Assembly: GCA_029256645.1 (NCBI GenBank)
Contig: JAQSXM010000222.1
Location: 1 to 6,168, forward strand
Direction of reading: 5' to 3'
DNA length: 6,168 bases
DNA from: Sporomusa sp.
Lineage (GTDB): Bacteria > Bacillota_C > Negativicutes > Sporomusales > Sporomusaceae
A program made the position numbers and the translations under genes. The notes under the pieces are model-generated. The model did no database searches. It was given only the letters and a program-made list of their open reading frames with translations, and was not told the origin of the DNA. Below, one piece after another: positions 5,883-6,168 of the stretch. Numbering within the stretch: position 1 is the first letter of the stretch; each line of letters opens with the position of its first letter.

Positions 5883-5974
5883 CATATACGACCGTTCAAG
5901 CAAAAGGTAAAATACTCACTTTTATGGAAGAATATGCCATAATAGGCGTAACAGGTTGCTCGGGGGACGGTTAG

Positions 5975-5996
5975 CCCCTTCCTTTTCAGGAAGGGG
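5975..5996 (+). promoter_or_regulatory. Hairpin sequestering the toxin ribosome-binding site
   Basis: CCCCTTCC (5975-5982) pairs perfectly with GGAAGGGG (5989-5996) around a 6-nt loop. The right arm is most of the purine-rich ribosome site (GGAAGGGGGTGG, 5989-6000) that precedes the ATG at 6005. The folded message should be poorly translated, as known for several type I toxin mRNAs. The left arm overlaps the ACGGTTAGCCC segment, so the two pairings compete. Confidence 0.65.
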
Positions 5997-6004
5997 GTGG
6001 TAGG

Positions 6005-6082
6005 ATGACTGTTTATGAAGCATTGACATTTGCTGTCGCATTTGCCACGCTCATGGTACTGGTCATAAGCCAAAAGAAATAA
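6005..6082 (+). CDS. Putative holin-like toxin, small type I toxin peptide
   Basis: A 25-codon gene. The peptide starts MTVYEALTFAVAF and ends VLVISQKK: a short polar start, one hydrophobic segment of about residues 6-22, and a basic tail. This matches the common Firmicutes 'putative holin-like toxin' pattern (MTVYEAL start), related to TxpA/BsrG/BsrE-type membrane toxins normally silenced by an antisense RNA. Support beyond the sequence pattern comes from a strong but hairpin-buried ribosome site upstream, and a stem-loop starting at the stop codon. The peptide is near the short end of the family. No antitoxin RNA or promoter could be placed with confidence. Toxicity is inferred from family resemblance only; a nonfunctional remnant is possible. 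Confidence 0.75.
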   Translation: MTVYEALTFAVAFATLMVLVISQKK

Positions 6083-6114
6083 CCGCCCCTGTCCTCAAAT
6101 AGCGGCGGTTATTT
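6077..6114 (+). terminator. Stem-loop overlapping the toxin stop codon, possibly bidirectional terminator
   Basis: AAATAACCGCC (6077-6087), which includes the TAA stop, pairs perfectly with GGCGGTTATTT (6104-6114) around a 16-nt loop. Rightwards, the T-rich end lies within the stem. Leftwards, the stem is followed by TTATTTCTTTT, so it could also end a transcript entering from the right, as expected for a convergent antitoxin RNA. Confidence 0.55.
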
Positions 6115-6168
6115 CAATAACTTACGTTTGGGCTAACCGTTTTCCCGGTTAGACAACCTGTGGGGCTG

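Larger units (their letters stand above)
5951..6161. repeat. Inverted segments bracketing the toxin gene
   Basis: ACAGGTTG (5951-5958) and ACGGTTAGCCC (5967-5977) recur in reverse complement as CAACCTGT (6154-6161) and GGGCTAACCGT (6130-6140), in the right order for one interrupted inverted repeat. The right arm can also fold alone: CTAACCG (6133-6139) with CGGTTAG (6146-6152). These could pair the two ends of the toxin message, or be the ends of a small mobile cassette. Confidence 0.55.

Noticed and set aside
5924..5974. 16-codon ATG frame just upstream of the toxin, ending before its ribosome-site hairpin
   Set aside because: No ribosome site at usable spacing and no recognisable sequence.
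5864..6073. 69-codon minus-strand open frame opposite the toxin gene
   Set aside because: It has no family resemblance and an odd composition, it overlaps the better-supported toxin on the other strand, and it stops within the terminator stem.

Overview
The window looks like chromosomal DNA of an anaerobic, spore-former-type Firmicute, probably a Negativicute such as a Sporomusa or Pelosinus relative. That guess rests on the strong Shine-Dalgarno sequences, the sigma-A-type promoters, the holin-like toxin and the mixture of nitrogenase-like and acyl-CoA-dehydratase-activator genes. It is an inference, not a sequence match.

Positions 4827 down to 1 (minus strand) hold one compact operon. Its order is: SsuC/TauC-type ABC permease A; a NifD/NifE-like protein; a NifK/NifN-like protein, coupled to the previous gene by an ATGA overlap; a second, closely related permease B; and the first 39 codons of an ASKHA-fold ATPase of the 2-hydroxyacyl-CoA dehydratase activator / BadF-BcrA family. 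The operon runs off the left edge. No NifH-like reductase, ABC ATPase or substrate-binding protein is present in the window. The nitrogenase-like pair keeps all six P-cluster-type cysteines and the cysteine equivalent to FeMo-co ligand Cys275 of NifD. By hand alignment it lacks the equivalents of Gln191, His195 and His442. This points to an Fe-S enzyme of the nitrogenase superfamily that is not a dinitrogen-fixing nitrogenase. It is probably a reductase of some imported small molecule, or less likely a cofactor scaffold.

Positions 4828 to 5269 are a divergent control region. A near-consensus extended -10 promoter (TTGACA, 17 bases, TATTAT) drives the operon leftwards. About 300 nt of leader RNA follow, carrying two intrinsic-terminator-like hairpins and a 9-bp inverted repeat with an alternative pairing. 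This is the layout of an attenuator or riboswitch-type control element, but no known aptamer class was recognised. A weaker promoter faces right and serves a free-standing EVE-domain protein (5270..5680).

Positions 5681 to 6168 contain only hairpins and one very small gene, a 25-residue holin-like membrane peptide resembling type I toxins. Its ribosome-binding site lies inside a perfect hairpin, and the cassette is bracketed by matching inverted segments. A minus-strand terminator at 5848..5882 has no gene in front of it and may mark an antisense RNA.

Working model (inference): the two permeases import a substrate, and the nitrogenase-like complex reduces it with electrons from an ATP-driven donor. 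That donor is either a NifH-like protein or an ASKHA activator encoded further left, and leader RNA attenuation decides whether the operon is expressed.
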